From Nocardia amikacinitolerans NBRC 108937 (GTDB lineage: Bacteria; Actinomycetota; Actinomycetes; Mycobacteriales; Mycobacteriaceae): a DNA stretch of 64,000 nt. Under the pieces are notes generated by a model. That model saw only the letters and a list, made by a program, of their open reading frames with translations. It did no database searches and had not been told where the DNA came from. Shown here piece by piece: positions 25,326-35,071 of the stretch (position 1 is the first letter of the stretch; each line of letters opens with the position of its first letter). The stretch lies in contig NZ_BDAU01000040.1 of the NCBI RefSeq assembly GCF_001612615.1, positions 1 to 64,000 of the forward strand, given 5' to 3'. Made by a program: the position numbers and the translations under genes.

Positions 25326-26159
25326 TTACGCTCCCAACTCGATCGGTGCACCGACGAGAGAGCCGTACTCGGTCCAGCTCCCGTCGTAGTTCTTGACGTT
25401 CTGGTGGCCGAGCAGCTCCTGCAGCACGAACCAGGTGTGCGAGGAACGCTCGCCGATGCGGCAGTAGGCGATGGTGTCCTTCTCGCCGTCCAGACCGGCT
25501 TCTTTGTAGATCTCGGCGAGCTCGGCGTCGGACTTGAAGGTGCCGTCCTCGTTGGCCGCCTTGCTCCACGGCACGTTGATGGCGCCCGGGATGTGGCCGG
25601 GACGCTGGCTCTGCTCCTGCGGCAGGTGCGCGGGAGCGAGGATCTTGCCGGAGAACTCGTCGGGCGAACGCACGTCGACCAGGTTCTTGGTGCCGATGGC
25701 CGCGATGACCTCGTCGCGGAACGCGCGGATCGACAGGTCGGGCGCCGACGCCTTGTACTGGGTGGCGGGACGGTTCACGGCCTCGGTGGACAGCGGACGA
25801 CCGTCCAGCTCCCACTTCTTCCGGCCGCCGTCGAGCAGCTTGACGTTGTTGTGGCCGTACAGCTTGAAGTACCAGTAGGCGTACGCGGCGAACCAGTTGT
25901 TGTTGCCGCCGTAGAGGATGACCTCGTCGTCGTTCGAGATGCCGCGCGCCGAGAGCAGATCGGAGAACTGCTCCTGGTTCACGAAGTCACGACGAACCTG
26001 ATCCTGCAGGTCCTTCTTCCAATCGAGCCGGACGGCGCCCTCGATGTGACCGCCGTCGTAGGCGGAGGTGTCCTCATCGACCTCGACGAAGACGACGCCG
26101 GGGGCGTTGAGGTTCTCTTCGGCCCAGTCAACGGAGACCAGGACATCGGAGCGAGCCAT
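25326..26159 (-). CDS. cysA2: Thiosulfate sulfurtransferase (rhodanese) CysA2
   Basis: This 277-residue two-domain rhodanese transfers sulfane sulfur from thiosulfate to an acceptor. The C-terminal active loop is CRIGERS near residue 233, with the nucleophilic Cys. The N-terminal domain (about 1-125) is the inactive partner, with VSVDWAEENL and the DWKKDLQDQVRRDF block. It lies in the DUF4395-cysA2-sseC group downstream of the poly-cysteine leader. Confidence 0.95.
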   Translation of the reverse strand: MARSDVLVSVDWAEENLNAPGVVFVEVDEDTSAYDGGHIEGAVRLDWKKDLQDQVRRDFVNQEQFSDLLSARGISNDDEVILYGGNNNWFAAYAYWYFKLYGHNNVKLLDGGRKKWELDGRPLSTEAVNRPATQYKASAPDLSIRAFRDEVIAAIGTKNLVDVRSPDEFSGKILAPAHLPQEQSQRPGHIPGAINVPWSKAANEDGTFKSDAELAEIYKEAGLDGEKDTIAYCRIGERSSHTWFVLQELLGHQNVKNYDGSWTEYGSLVGAPIELGA

Positions 26160-26188
26160 TGTGTTCCTTTCAGATATGACTTGCAGGG

Positions 26189-26761
26189 TCAGTTCGGTGC
26201 CGAGACCGCGGCGGGAGCGTCAGGCCCGGAGGCGGAAGCCTGCGTAACCACGGAGGGCCCGCGGACGGCGCCGTGGACCTTGTTCCGGCGAAGGCGGGCC
26301 ACCAGCGGATAGATCTGGCAGCCCAGGCAGATCCCGAACGCCGCGTTCAGGAACGCCGCGAACAGGGCGAAGCCGGCGAACACCGCGCCGACGACTGTGG
26401 AGCCGAGCGCGAAGCCCAGCAGGCTGACGGCCGCGAACACGAAGCCGAGCAGCTGCGCGAATCGCAGCGGCGGCGTCGGCTCGGTCTCGCTGACGGGAGC
26501 GAGGCGCGGCGCGAGGAACGTGGCGAAGATCCGGCCGTACGGGTGCTTGCGCGGACCGGCGGCCGCGCCGATCGCGAAGACGACCGCCTGCAGCGCGATC
26601 AGGACCGCGGCGGCGACGGGCGAGACAGCCGCGGCCAGCAGCACTAGGACGAGGACGGCGGTGGTCATCCAGGCCGCGAAGCGCGGACCGCGCACGTCGA
26701 CGCGGTCGATCGCGAGGGGAATGGCTTGGTCTTCGGAAGTGTTCCGGGTTTCGGTGGACAT
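26189..26761 (-). CDS. DUF4395 membrane protein
   Basis: The protein is 190 residues starting MSTETRN behind GCAGGAG; an upstream frame to 26833 lacks a ribosome site. There are four hydrophobic helices (about 30-50, 53-72, 105-125 and 128-148). The motif FLNAAFGICLGCQIYPL carries a conserved Cys pair (CLGC). DUF4395 proteins usually accompany rhodaneses and thioredoxins, so a sulfur or thiol transport role is plausible but unproven. It is the first protein gene after the poly-cysteine uORF. Confidence 0.9.
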   Translation of the reverse strand: MSTETRNTSEDQAIPLAIDRVDVRGPRFAAWMTTAVLVLVLLAAAVSPVAAAVLIALQAVVFAIGAAAGPRKHPYGRIFATFLAPRLAPVSETEPTPPLRFAQLLGFVFAAVSLLGFALGSTVVGAVFAGFALFAAFLNAAFGICLGCQIYPLVARLRRNKVHGAVRGPSVVTQASASGPDAPAAVSAPN

Positions 26762-26883
26762 TGTGCGTACTCCTGCGCTGAATGCGTTGATTGGCTGGAA
26801 AGTTGCCAGTTCGCCGGGGGATCGTGAGATCACTCGCGCGGCGGGCAGCGGTCGGCGTCAGGAAAGACTGGGAAGCCGACCGA

Positions 26884-26949
26884 TCAGCGGCACAGGCAGC
26901 AACAACCACCGAGCCGACACAGATCAACTGTGCGACGTCGAGTGAGCAT
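26884..26949 (-). CDS. Poly-cysteine leader peptide (uORF)
   Basis: A 21-residue frame runs from ATG at 26949 to TGA at 26884. It has five cysteines, three of them consecutive, in its second half (LCRLGGCCCLCR). It lies 122 bases upstream of the DUF4395 start and upstream of cysA2-sseC. This is the position and composition of the poly-cysteine leader peptides described in mycobacteria, where low cysteine makes ribosomes stall and opens the downstream ribosome site. TTCCTG of the leader (26859-26864, minus strand) could pair with CAGGAG of the DUF4395 ribosome site (26770-26775). Confidence 0.75.
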   Translation of the reverse strand: MLTRRRTVDLCRLGGCCCLCR

Positions 26950-26977
26950 CAGCTCGTGGTTGGCTTGCACGAGAGGC

Positions 26978-26983
26978 AGTTTA
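26978..26983 (-). promoter_or_regulatory. -10 element of the poly-cysteine leader transcript
   Basis: On the minus strand TAAACT (TANNNT type) lies about 29 bases before the uORF ATG, which would give a short 5' leader of about 22 bases. No clear -35 is seen. It lies between the thioredoxin stop and the uORF. Confidence 0.5.
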
Positions 26984-27039
26984 CCCAATTGGGACGGAGA
27001 ATTGGACCCGGGGTACGTCACAGTCGCCATCCGACGGCG

Positions 27040-27486
27040 TCAGGACTGGTTTTGCCCCGTCAAGGGGGCCAACGCGGAGCGGAGATCGCCCGCCTTGGGC
27101 ACGCCCGAAATGCGGAAGCGCTCCTTGCCCTCGACGTCGAAGACGAACGTCGTCGGCAGCGACAGCACGTTCAGCTCCTTGGCCAGCGCGGGTTCGGCGT
27201 CGATGTCGACCTCGATGTCCTGCGGCGGGCGCGGGGTCTCCGCCAGATCAGTCGCGACTCCGGCAACCACCCGGCGAACCGCGTCGCACGGTCCGCACCA
27301 GTCGGCGGAGAAGTGCACCACCGCGGGACCCGAGCCGGTGACGCCCACCGCGGCGAGCAGGTCGGCGCGTGCGGAGCCCGTTTCGTTGGGAGCGGCCGCC
27401 CGCAACTTGCCGTGCCTGCCGCGCAGCGCCAGCCCGACGGCGAGCGCGATGATCAGAACGACAGCGAGCAGTGTGATTTCGGTCAT
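27040..27486 (-). CDS. Membrane-anchored thioredoxin-like protein
   Basis: The protein is 148 residues. An N-terminal helix (TLLAVVLIIALAVGLAL) acts as an uncleaved anchor. A thioredoxin fold follows with active-site WCGPCD near residue 63 and the cis-Pro motif LPTTFV near residue 109. It is a thiol-disulfide reductant or carrier, probably at the membrane. Its ATG overlaps the lmeA stop (ATGA), and it precedes the sulfur operon on the same strand. The position matches Rv0816c (thiX). Confidence 0.93.
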   Translation of the reverse strand: MTEITLLAVVLIIALAVGLALRGRHGKLRAAAPNETGSARADLLAAVGVTGSGPAVVHFSADWCGPCDAVRRVVAGVATDLAETPRPPQDIEVDIDAEPALAKELNVLSLPTTFVFDVEGKERFRISGVPKAGDLRSALAPLTGQNQS

Positions 27487-28295
27487 GGTCTCTGCAGCCG
27501 GTCCAGGTCGATCGTCACGTTCTCTCCCTTGCCCTCGACCAAGATCTGCCCGCCAAGCGCGAACACCTTGGTCGGGCGCACGCCGAAGGGCAGGTCCTTC
27601 GTATCGATAGTGCGCGTGAAGCGCGCGAGGACGGCGGGACGGTCGGCTTCGGGGACGACGGCCGTGGTGGTCAGGTCGGTGTCGCTGCTGCGGTAGAAGC
27701 CGGTGGCGACGATCTTGACCTGGTCGCCGTCGAGCGTCAGCTCGGCTTGCACCGCGACCTTGTCACCGTTCTGCGCGCCGGACTTGCCGGGCTGGGCGGT
27801 GCTGCCCGGCAGCGTGCCGGTGAGCACCAGCGCGCCCTCGGTCGTCATGCCGGTGCCGCCCGAGCCGCCCGTTCCGTCCGATTTGTCCGCGGGGCGCGAA
27901 TGCACTTGCAGATCGGGGATATTGAAGAGGCGACCGAGTTCGACCGGTTCGATGCGCATCGCCGCCTGCACCTTCTCCACCGGCACCTTGCGGACGTTGC
28001 CGTCGGCCAGGTCGCTCATGCTCGCGTGCACGCCGGTGAGCGTCGCGTCCACCGAGATCTCGCCGGGAATGTCGGGGCGGACGACGGCCGCGCGGATCAC
28101 CATGCTCTGGTACCGGCCGTCGAGGGCCTGGCCGAGGAACGGGAAGCCGTGGATGGTCACCTCGGGGTCGGCGCTGAGATCGGCTCCCTCGCGCAGGGTG
28201 CGCGAGACGCGGTACTCGGAGTACGCGGCGGCGCCGAAATCGACGACGACCGCCAAACCCGCGAGACACAGCAGTCCGATGATCAGCTTGCGCAT
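27483..28295 (-). CDS. lmeA: DUF2993 protein, LmeA family
   Basis: The protein is 270 residues with an N-terminal membrane helix or signal (LIIGLLCLAGLAVVVDFGAA) and a DUF2993 body with GFPFLGQALDGRYQ. In mycobacteria the equivalent gene at this place (Rv0817c, LmeA) is needed for elongation of the lipomannan mannan chain in the periplasm. Here the role is inferred from synteny and family. A Ser/Gly-rich loop at about residues 150-175 looks flexible. The start is MRKLIIG; an upstream in-frame codon at 28343 is less likely. Confidence 0.88.
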   Translation of the reverse strand: MRKLIIGLLCLAGLAVVVDFGAAAYSEYRVSRTLREGADLSADPEVTIHGFPFLGQALDGRYQSMVIRAAVVRPDIPGEISVDATLTGVHASMSDLADGNVRKVPVEKVQAAMRIEPVELGRLFNIPDLQVHSRPADKSDGTGGSGGTGMTTEGALVLTGTLPGSTAQPGKSGAQNGDKVAVQAELTLDGDQVKIVATGFYRSSDTDLTTTAVVPEADRPAVLARFTRTIDTKDLPFGVRPTKVFALGGQILVEGKGENVTIDLDRLQRP

Positions 28296-28470
28296 GCCAT
28301 GAACAGTAATGCGATGGCGTCTCGCGGGTCGCGACGGTCTCACCGGTCACCCGGATGGCGAGGTCATCGGGGTCGACGCGCTAATCTTGCACTCGATTAC
28401 CTATGAATTAGCGATGTGGCTTTCGGCAACGCTGCTGTTGCCCCGGCGCTACGAGATGGGAGGAGGGCTT

Positions 28471-29232
28471 GTGGAGCTGCTCCTGCTGACCTCCGACCCC
28501 AACCCCGAGTCGGTGTTGCCGTCGCTCGCGCTGCTCGCGCACAACGTGCGGCCCGCCCCGACCGAGGTGGCGTCGCTGTTGGAGGCGGGTACCGCCGATG
28601 TCGCGCTGGTCGACGCCCGCACCGATCTCGCCGCCGCGCGCGGACTCTGCCGTCTGCTCGGCAGCACCGGCTCGTCGGTACCGGTCGTCGCGGTGCTCAC
28701 CGAGGGCGGCCTCGTCGCGGTGAACGCGGACTGGGGTCTGGACGACATCCTGCTGCCCGGCACCGGCCCCGCCGAACTCGACGCTCGGCTGCGCCTGCTC
28801 GTCGGCCGCAACGGCGGCGTGGCGAGCCCCGAGAACACGGGCAAGATCACCCTCGGCGAGCTCGTCATCGATGAGGGCACCTACACCGCCCGGCTGCGCG
28901 GCCGCCCACTCGACCTCACGTACAAGGAGTTCGAGCTCCTCAAGTACCTCGCCCAGCACGCGGGCCGGGTGTTCACCCGCGCCCAGCTGCTGCAAGAGGT
29001 GTGGGGCTACGACTTCTTCGGCGGTACCCGCACCGTCGACGTGCACGTCCGCCGCCTGCGCGCCAAGCTCGGCAGCGAATACGAATCGCTGATCGGCACG
29101 GTCCGCAACGTCGGCTACAAGGCGGTCCGCCCCGCCCGCACCGCCGCCAAGGGCGAGCCCGTCACCTTCTCCGACGACGATTCCGAAGGCGACGACTCCA
29201 CCCTGACGCCCGTCAACGGTTCGGTGCCGTAA
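28471..29232 (+). CDS. glnR: OmpR-type nitrogen regulator GlnR
   Basis: GlnR is the actinobacterial transcription factor for nitrogen genes. The GTG at 28471 follows GGGAGGAGGG and gives 253 residues. The receiver-like half starts VELLLLTSDPNPESVLP and contains VALVDARTDL. The winged-helix half has LDLTYKEFELLKYLAQH and RTVDVHVRRLRAKLG, practically identical to the mycobacterial protein I remember. GlnR is an atypical response regulator with no dedicated kinase. The tail is acidic. It is divergent from lmeA, as in Rv0817c-Rv0818. Confidence 0.94.
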   Translation: MELLLLTSDPNPESVLPSLALLAHNVRPAPTEVASLLEAGTADVALVDARTDLAAARGLCRLLGSTGSSVPVVAVLTEGGLVAVNADWGLDDILLPGTGPAELDARLRLLVGRNGGVASPENTGKITLGELVIDEGTYTARLRGRPLDLTYKEFELLKYLAQHAGRVFTRAQLLQEVWGYDFFGGTRTVDVHVRRLRAKLGSEYESLIGTVRNVGYKAVRPARTAAKGEPVTFSDDDSEGDDSTLTPVNGSVP

Positions 29233-29252
29233 GGCCGAGGCCGACCCGACCA

Positions 29253-29281
29253 CCATTTCTCTCCCGTCGATAGAGAAATGG
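29253..29281 (+). terminator. Hairpin after glnR
   Basis: A perfect 10-base stem CCATTTCTCT/AGAGAAATGG with a 9-base loop starts 20 bases after the glnR stop. A second, imperfect inverted repeat follows (see next). Confidence 0.65.
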
Positions 29282-29347
29282 ATTCGACGGTAGTCGAATG
29301 GCTGCTCGACACGCGCCGAGAACCACCATTCGACTCCCGTCGATTCG
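29282..29347. repeat. Imperfect inverted repeat downstream of glnR
   Basis: CGACGGTAGTCGAATGG and its near-complement CCATTCGACTCCCGTCG flank a 21-base centre, with one mismatch. With the hairpin before it, it forms a symmetric block in the 354-base glnR-mshD spacer. No gene is seen in that spacer. Confidence 0.55.
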
Positions 29348-29586
29348 GGCATTTCGTGACGCGGTGACAGCCGGTCGATGGCGCGGACCATGAGGTGACA
29401 CCGCGCGGGTCGGCGCCCCCCGGAATACTGCGGCTTCCGTCGAGTGGCGGGCGGTGGGCTGCGTCGGCCGACCCGCCCCGGAATGCCGCGGCCGCTCAGG
29501 GCGCTGACAGACTTCGGAGGGCGGTGTCGAGTTGGCGCCGCGCGCGGTGGTGTCCTCGGTGACGCCGGATGGGAGAGGGGTAGGTC

Positions 29587-30489
29587 GTGGTCGATCTGCG
29601 ATGGGCCGACGAGCTGGACGCCGGTGACGCGCGGGCGGTGCGGGAGTTGCTCGGGCGGGCCACCTCCGTCGATGGCGTGGCGCCCGTTTCCGAGCAGGCC
29701 GTGCTTTCGTTGAGCGAGCGGGGTGCGGCGCGGCATCTGGTCGCCGAGCGTGCGGGCGTGATCGTCGGGTACGCCAATCTCGTTGCGGCGCATGGTGATC
29801 ACCCAGCTATGGCGGAGGTGGCCGTGGATCCGGAGGCGCGCGGGGGAGGCGTCGGAACCGAACTCGTGCGCGCCGCGCTGGCGGAAGGCGGGGCGGGGAC
29901 GCGGGTGTGGGCGCACGGCGATCGACCCGCTGCCAAGGCGGTCGCTGCGCGGCTGGGCCTGGTGACCGCGCGCGAGTTGTGGCAGATGCGGCGCCCGCTG
30001 GCAACGCCGGAGCTACCCGAGCTGACGGTGCCGGACGGAATCGTTCTGCGCACCTATTCGGGCCCCGCCGACGACGCCGAACTGCTGCGCGTCAACAACG
30101 CCGCCTTCAGCTGGCATCCCGAGCAGGGCGGCTGGACCGAGCGCGAAATCGACGTGCGCCGAGCCGAGCCGTGGTTCGACCCGAAAGGCCTGTTCATCGC
30201 CACCGCAGCCGACGACCCCTCGCGCATCCTCGGCTTCCACTGGACCAAGGTGCACCACGAGGAGAACCCCCCGGTCGGCGAGGTCTACATCGTCGGCATC
30301 GATCCCGCGGCCCAAGGCCGCGGTCTGGGCCGCCTGCTCACCCTCGCGGGTCTGCACCACCTGCGCGACCGCGCTCTCCCGGAAGTCCTGCTGTACACGG
30401 AAGCCGACAACACCGCCGCCGTCCACACGTACACCCGCCTCGGGTTCACCACCGCCCACGTCGACGTCGCTTACGCCGCGGAACAGTGA
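29587..30489 (+). CDS. mshD: Mycothiol synthase (MshD)
   Basis: MshD acetylates Cys-GlcN-Ins with acetyl-CoA, the last step of mycothiol synthesis. The protein is 300 residues starting at GTG after GAGAGGGG. Two GNAT domains are visible. The first (about 1-140) contains VDPEARGGGVGTELV. The second (about 150-300) has VGIDPAAQGRGLGRLLT as its acetyl-CoA loop. Gene order next to glnR matches Rv0819. It marks the organism as a mycothiol producer. Confidence 0.94.
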   Translation: MVDLRWADELDAGDARAVRELLGRATSVDGVAPVSEQAVLSLSERGAARHLVAERAGVIVGYANLVAAHGDHPAMAEVAVDPEARGGGVGTELVRAALAEGGAGTRVWAHGDRPAAKAVAARLGLVTARELWQMRRPLATPELPELTVPDGIVLRTYSGPADDAELLRVNNAAFSWHPEQGGWTEREIDVRRAEPWFDPKGLFIATAADDPSRILGFHWTKVHHEENPPVGEVYIVGIDPAAQGRGLGRLLTLAGLHHLRDRALPEVLLYTEADNTAAVHTYTRLGFTTAHVDVAYAAEQ

Positions 30490-30803
30490 GGTCGGCACAT
30501 CGGCCCCCGCACCCAGCTTCCGGCGGACTCGTACAGGCTCCCGTCGACCGGCCGACGCCGAACCGGATCGGACCTGACCGTCCGGGCCCGCGCGCACCCG
30601 ATGCGATCGGCTCGCCCCGGGACGGGCAGCCGAGTCGATGGCCCTGCTCGCGCGGCAAGAGGACCGGCATCATCACCGGGAACCGGCCATGGGTCGAAAA
30701 CCGACAGCGGCACCAACGAGACATGGCGCGAAAGTGACCTGCCGGGGCCGACCAGTAAAGCTGCGGCAAATGTCACACAAAACAGACCCAATCGCGAAGG
30801 GCT

Positions 30804-30825
30804 GTTCACCTTGCGTTCACTCAGC
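30804..30825 (+). promoter_or_regulatory. PHO box upstream of pstS
   Basis: Two 11-base direct repeats, GTTCACCTTGC and GTTCACTCAGC, abut each other 148 bases before the pstS start. This is the PhoP-box pattern of actinobacteria. TACGTT at 30853-30858 could be the -10. Phosphate starvation control is expected. Confidence 0.75.
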
Positions 30826-30972
30826 TTGGTCCAACTGTCAACCGGGCGACTTTACGTTACTTAAGGGCAGTGCAGCCGCTGCCTGGTGCGCAAGTTCCCC
30901 GCGAACGGCACCACGAAACCCGCCCGGGCCGGTGAGGGACCGGGCGTGTCGGACGCGATTCCCGGAGGAATA

Positions 30973-32085
30973 GTGAATCTCAAGCGCAGCAGCGCCCTGG
31001 TCGGTGTGCTGGCCGCCGTCGCCATGCCCCTCGTCGCCTGTGGCAGCGATGACAACACCACCGGCGACGCGAGCAACGCCGCCAATTCCAACGTCGCCTG
31101 CGGCGGCAAGGAGTCGCTGAAGGCCAGCGGCGCCTCCTCGCAGAAGAACGCCATGGAGCGCTTCATCGCCGCCTACGAGGCGAACTGCGACGGCTACACC
31201 CTGAACTACACCTCCAGCGGCTCCGGCGCGGGCGTCAACGAGTTCATCGGCGGCCAGACCGACTTCGGTGGCTCCGACTCGCCGCTCAGCTCGAAGAAGG
31301 AAGAGCCCGCCAAGGCTCAGGAGCGCTGCGGCGCCCCGGCGTGGAACCTGCCGACCGTCTTCGGCCCGATCGCCATCACCTACAACATCGACGGCGTGAC
31401 CGACCTGGTGCTCGACGGCCCGACCGCCGCCAAGGTGTTCAACGGCGCCGTCACCACCTGGGACGCCCCCGAGATCAAGGCGCTCAACCCGAACGCCAAG
31501 CTCCCCTCGGAGAAGATCGCCGTGATCTTCCGCTCCGACGAGTCGGGCACCACCGACAACTTCCAGCTCTACCTGGACGCCGCCGCCGACGGCGCGTGGG
31601 GCAAGGGCGCCGGCAAGACCTTCAACGGCGGTGTCGGCGAGGGCGCCAAGGGCAACGAGGGCACCTCGGCCGCGATCAAGAGCACCAAGAACTCGATCAC
31701 CTACAACGAGTGGTCCTTCGCCAAGTCGCAGAACCTCTCCGTCGCGCAGATCGTCACCTCCGCGGGCAAGGACCCGGTGAAGCTGTCGGTCGAGACCGCG
31801 GGCAAGGCCATCGACGGCGTGAAGATCAAGGGCGAGGGCAACGACCTGGTCCTCGACACCAGCTCGTTCTACAAGCCGACCGTGGCGGGCTCCTACCCGA
31901 TCATGATGGCGACCTACGAGATCGTGTGCTCGAAGTACAGCGACCCGGCGACGGGCGAAGCCGTCAAGGCGTTCCTGACCTCCGCTGTCACCAACGGCCA
32001 GAACGGCCTGGAGGAGAACGGGTACATCCCGATCCCCGAGCAGTTCAAGACCCGCCTGACCACCGCGATCAACGCCATCTCCTGA
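30973..32085 (+). CDS. pstS: Phosphate-binding lipoprotein PstS
   Basis: The protein is 370 residues. The GTG start lies behind CGGAGGA; the upstream in-frame codon is unsupported. The lipobox is LVAC near residue 23. Phosphate-loop motifs are present: SGASSQKN near residue 50, SGSGAGVN, and SDESGTTDN near 178. It captures phosphate outside the membrane for PstCAB. It is the first gene of pstSCAB and lies behind a PHO box. Confidence 0.96.
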   Translation: MNLKRSSALVGVLAAVAMPLVACGSDDNTTGDASNAANSNVACGGKESLKASGASSQKNAMERFIAAYEANCDGYTLNYTSSGSGAGVNEFIGGQTDFGGSDSPLSSKKEEPAKAQERCGAPAWNLPTVFGPIAITYNIDGVTDLVLDGPTAAKVFNGAVTTWDAPEIKALNPNAKLPSEKIAVIFRSDESGTTDNFQLYLDAAADGAWGKGAGKTFNGGVGEGAKGNEGTSAAIKSTKNSITYNEWSFAKSQNLSVAQIVTSAGKDPVKLSVETAGKAIDGVKIKGEGNDLVLDTSSFYKPTVAGSYPIMMATYEIVCSKYSDPATGEAVKAFLTSAVTNGQNGLEENGYIPIPEQFKTRLTTAINAIS

Positions 32086-32098
32086 TCGCAGAACAGTC

Positions 32099-33151
32099 AT
32101 GACCGTGCACCCTGAGGTGACCGCCCCGGGCTCGTCGGATTCGACGGGCCCGTCGGCGGCTGGAGATACTGCGCAGATGCCGAGTGATACGAACACCGAG
32201 CCGGCCCCGGTGAAGAGCCGTCCGCCCCACAGCCAGCGCGCCGAGGTGGTTTTCCGCTCGCTCGCGACGGCCGCGGGCGCGATCATCGTCGCTTCCATCG
32301 CGTTGATCGCGTTGTTCCTACTGATTCGCGCGGTGCCTTCGCTCAGGGCCGACCAGGTGAACTTCTTCACCAGCACGGAGTTCAGCACCAGCAATGCGGA
32401 CAACCTGCGGTTCGGCATCCGTGACCTGCTCATGGTCACGGTGTTGAGCTCGATCTTCGCGCTGGTGATCGCGGTGCCGATCGGTGTCGGCATCGCACTG
32501 TTCCTGACCCACTACGCGCCGAAAGGGTTGGCCCGTCCGTTCGCGATGCTGGTCGACCTGCTCGCCGCGGTGCCGTCGATCGTCTTCGGCCTGTGGGGAT
32601 TTCTGGTGCTGGCGCCGGAGCTGGAGCCGGTGCAGCGCTTCCTGAACGAGAACCTCGGCTGGTTCTTCCTGTTCTCCGACGGCAATGTCTCGATCTCCGG
32701 CGGCGGCACGATCTTCACCGCGGGCGTCGTGCTCGCGGTGATGATCCTGCCGATCATCACCTCGGTCTCGCGTGAGGTCTTCAACCTGACGCCGGTCTCG
32801 CACATCGAGGCCGCGCAGGCGCTCGGCGCGACCAAGTGGGAGGTCGTGCGGATGACGGTGCTGCCCTACGGGCGCAGCGGCGTGATCGCGGGCTCGATGC
32901 TCGGCCTCGGTCGCGCGCTCGGCGAGACCATCGCGGTGCTCGTCGTGCTGCGTACCTCGGCACAGGCGGGCGGCTGGTCGCTGTTCGACGGCGGCTACAC
33001 CTTCGCCTCCAAGATCGCTTCGGCGGCATCGGAATTCAGTTCGCCGCTGCCGACCGGTGCCTACATCGCGGCGGGCTTCGTGCTGTTCGCGCTGACCTTC
33101 GTGGTCAACGCGCTGGCCCGGCTCGCGGCAGGCGGAAAGGTGAACGGCTGA
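32099..33151 (+). CDS. pstC: Phosphate ABC transporter permease PstC
   Basis: The protein is 350 residues with an N-terminal polar segment of about 55 residues, then six or seven helices. It carries the contact loop EAAQALGATKWEVVRMT and the family stretch SIVFGLWGFLVLAPELEP. It starts 13 bases after pstS and overlaps pstA by ATGA. Confidence 0.95.
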   Translation: MTVHPEVTAPGSSDSTGPSAAGDTAQMPSDTNTEPAPVKSRPPHSQRAEVVFRSLATAAGAIIVASIALIALFLLIRAVPSLRADQVNFFTSTEFSTSNADNLRFGIRDLLMVTVLSSIFALVIAVPIGVGIALFLTHYAPKGLARPFAMLVDLLAAVPSIVFGLWGFLVLAPELEPVQRFLNENLGWFFLFSDGNVSISGGGTIFTAGVVLAVMILPIITSVSREVFNLTPVSHIEAAQALGATKWEVVRMTVLPYGRSGVIAGSMLGLGRALGETIAVLVVLRTSAQAGGWSLFDGGYTFASKIASAASEFSSPLPTGAYIAAGFVLFALTFVVNALARLAAGGKVNG

Positions 33152-34056
33152 TGGCAACGCTGACGAAGTTCGACCAGCCGGTGAAGGCTCCGACCTTCCG
33201 GCACGTGAGCACCTCGCGGCGGCTGAAGAACCACCTCGCCACCGGTCTGGTGACCGCCTGCTTCGCCATCGCGCTCGTGCCGCTGTGCTGGGTGCTGTGG
33301 ATGGTGATCAGCAAGGGCATCGGCGCGATCCTGTCCGTCACGTGGTGGCAGAACTCGCAGAAGGGCATCCTGCCCGACCAGTTCGGCGGCGGTGTCTACC
33401 ACGCCATCTACGGCACCATCGTGCAATCGGCGGTCGCGGCGATCATCGCCGTGCCGCTCGGCGTCATGGCCGCGGTCTACCTGGTCGAGTACGGCCGCGG
33501 CAGGCTCGCCAAGGTCACCACGTTCATGGTCGACATCCTGGCTGGCGTGCCGTCGATCGTCGCGGCGCTGTTCATCTTCGCGCTGTGGATCGCCACGCTC
33601 GGCGCGCCCCAGAGCGCCTTCGCGGTGTCGCTGGCGCTGGTGCTGCTGATGTTGCCCGTTGTGGTGCGCAGCACGGAGGAAATGCTGAAGCTGGTGCCGG
33701 ACGAATTGCGCGAGGCCTCCTACGCCCTCGGCATTCCCAAGTGGAAGACGATCGTGCGGATCGTCATCCCGACCGCCGCGCCCGGCATGATCAGCGGCAC
33801 CCTGCTCGCGCTCGCCCGCGTCATGGGCGAGACCGCGCCGGTGCTCGTGCTCGTCGGCTACGCGAAGTCGATCAACACCAACCTCTTCGACGGCAACATG
33901 GCCTCGCTGCCGCTGCTGATCTACCAAGAGCTGGCCAACCCCGAAGCGGCGGGCCGCGAACGAGTATGGGGCGCGGCGCTCACGCTGATCCTGCTCATCG
34001 CGCTGCTGTACCTGGCGGCGGCGGGCGTCAACAAGCTGCTCACGCGGAACCGATAG
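33151..34056 (+). CDS. pstA: Phosphate ABC transporter permease PstA
   Basis: The protein is 301 residues, starting MATLTKFDQP at the ATGA overlap with pstC. Six helices are present, with VEYGRGRLAKVTTFMVDILAGVPSIVAALF and the coupling loop REASYALGIPKWKTIVRIV. It forms the channel with PstC. Confidence 0.95.
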   Translation: MATLTKFDQPVKAPTFRHVSTSRRLKNHLATGLVTACFAIALVPLCWVLWMVISKGIGAILSVTWWQNSQKGILPDQFGGGVYHAIYGTIVQSAVAAIIAVPLGVMAAVYLVEYGRGRLAKVTTFMVDILAGVPSIVAALFIFALWIATLGAPQSAFAVSLALVLLMLPVVVRSTEEMLKLVPDELREASYALGIPKWKTIVRIVIPTAAPGMISGTLLALARVMGETAPVLVLVGYAKSINTNLFDGNMASLPLLIYQELANPEAAGRERVWGAALTLILLIALLYLAAAGVNKLLTRNR

Positions 34057-34074
34057 AAGCGAACGGATATTCAG

Positions 34075-34851
<777 letters not shown>

Positions 34852-34895
34852 TCACTTCGCTCGCACGCCTCGCCTGCTTTTGGCGACTGGCAATC

Positions 34896-34927
34896 CAAGG
34901 CCTGCTCGACATGTCGGGCAGGCCTTG
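34896..34927 (+). terminator. Terminator after pstB
   Basis: A 10-base stem CAAGGCCTGC/GCAGGCCTTG with a 12-base loop lies 45 bases past pstB. Confidence 0.75.
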
Positions 34928-35071
34928 TCTTCAGTTGATCGCCCACGCTCTGGGATCGGCCGAGGTGTGCTCGAGTCATTGTCTCTTCCAGCGCGGTTCG
35001 GTAGGCTGCGAAACAAGGGGGGGTCGAATGACGCGACCTCTGGAATCTATTGAAGCGAAAGAGGATTCGTG

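Noticed and set aside
26762..26833. Longer start for the DUF4395 protein at 26833
   Set aside because: The extra 24 residues are polar and not family-like, and a good GCAGGAG site sits before the ATG at 26761.
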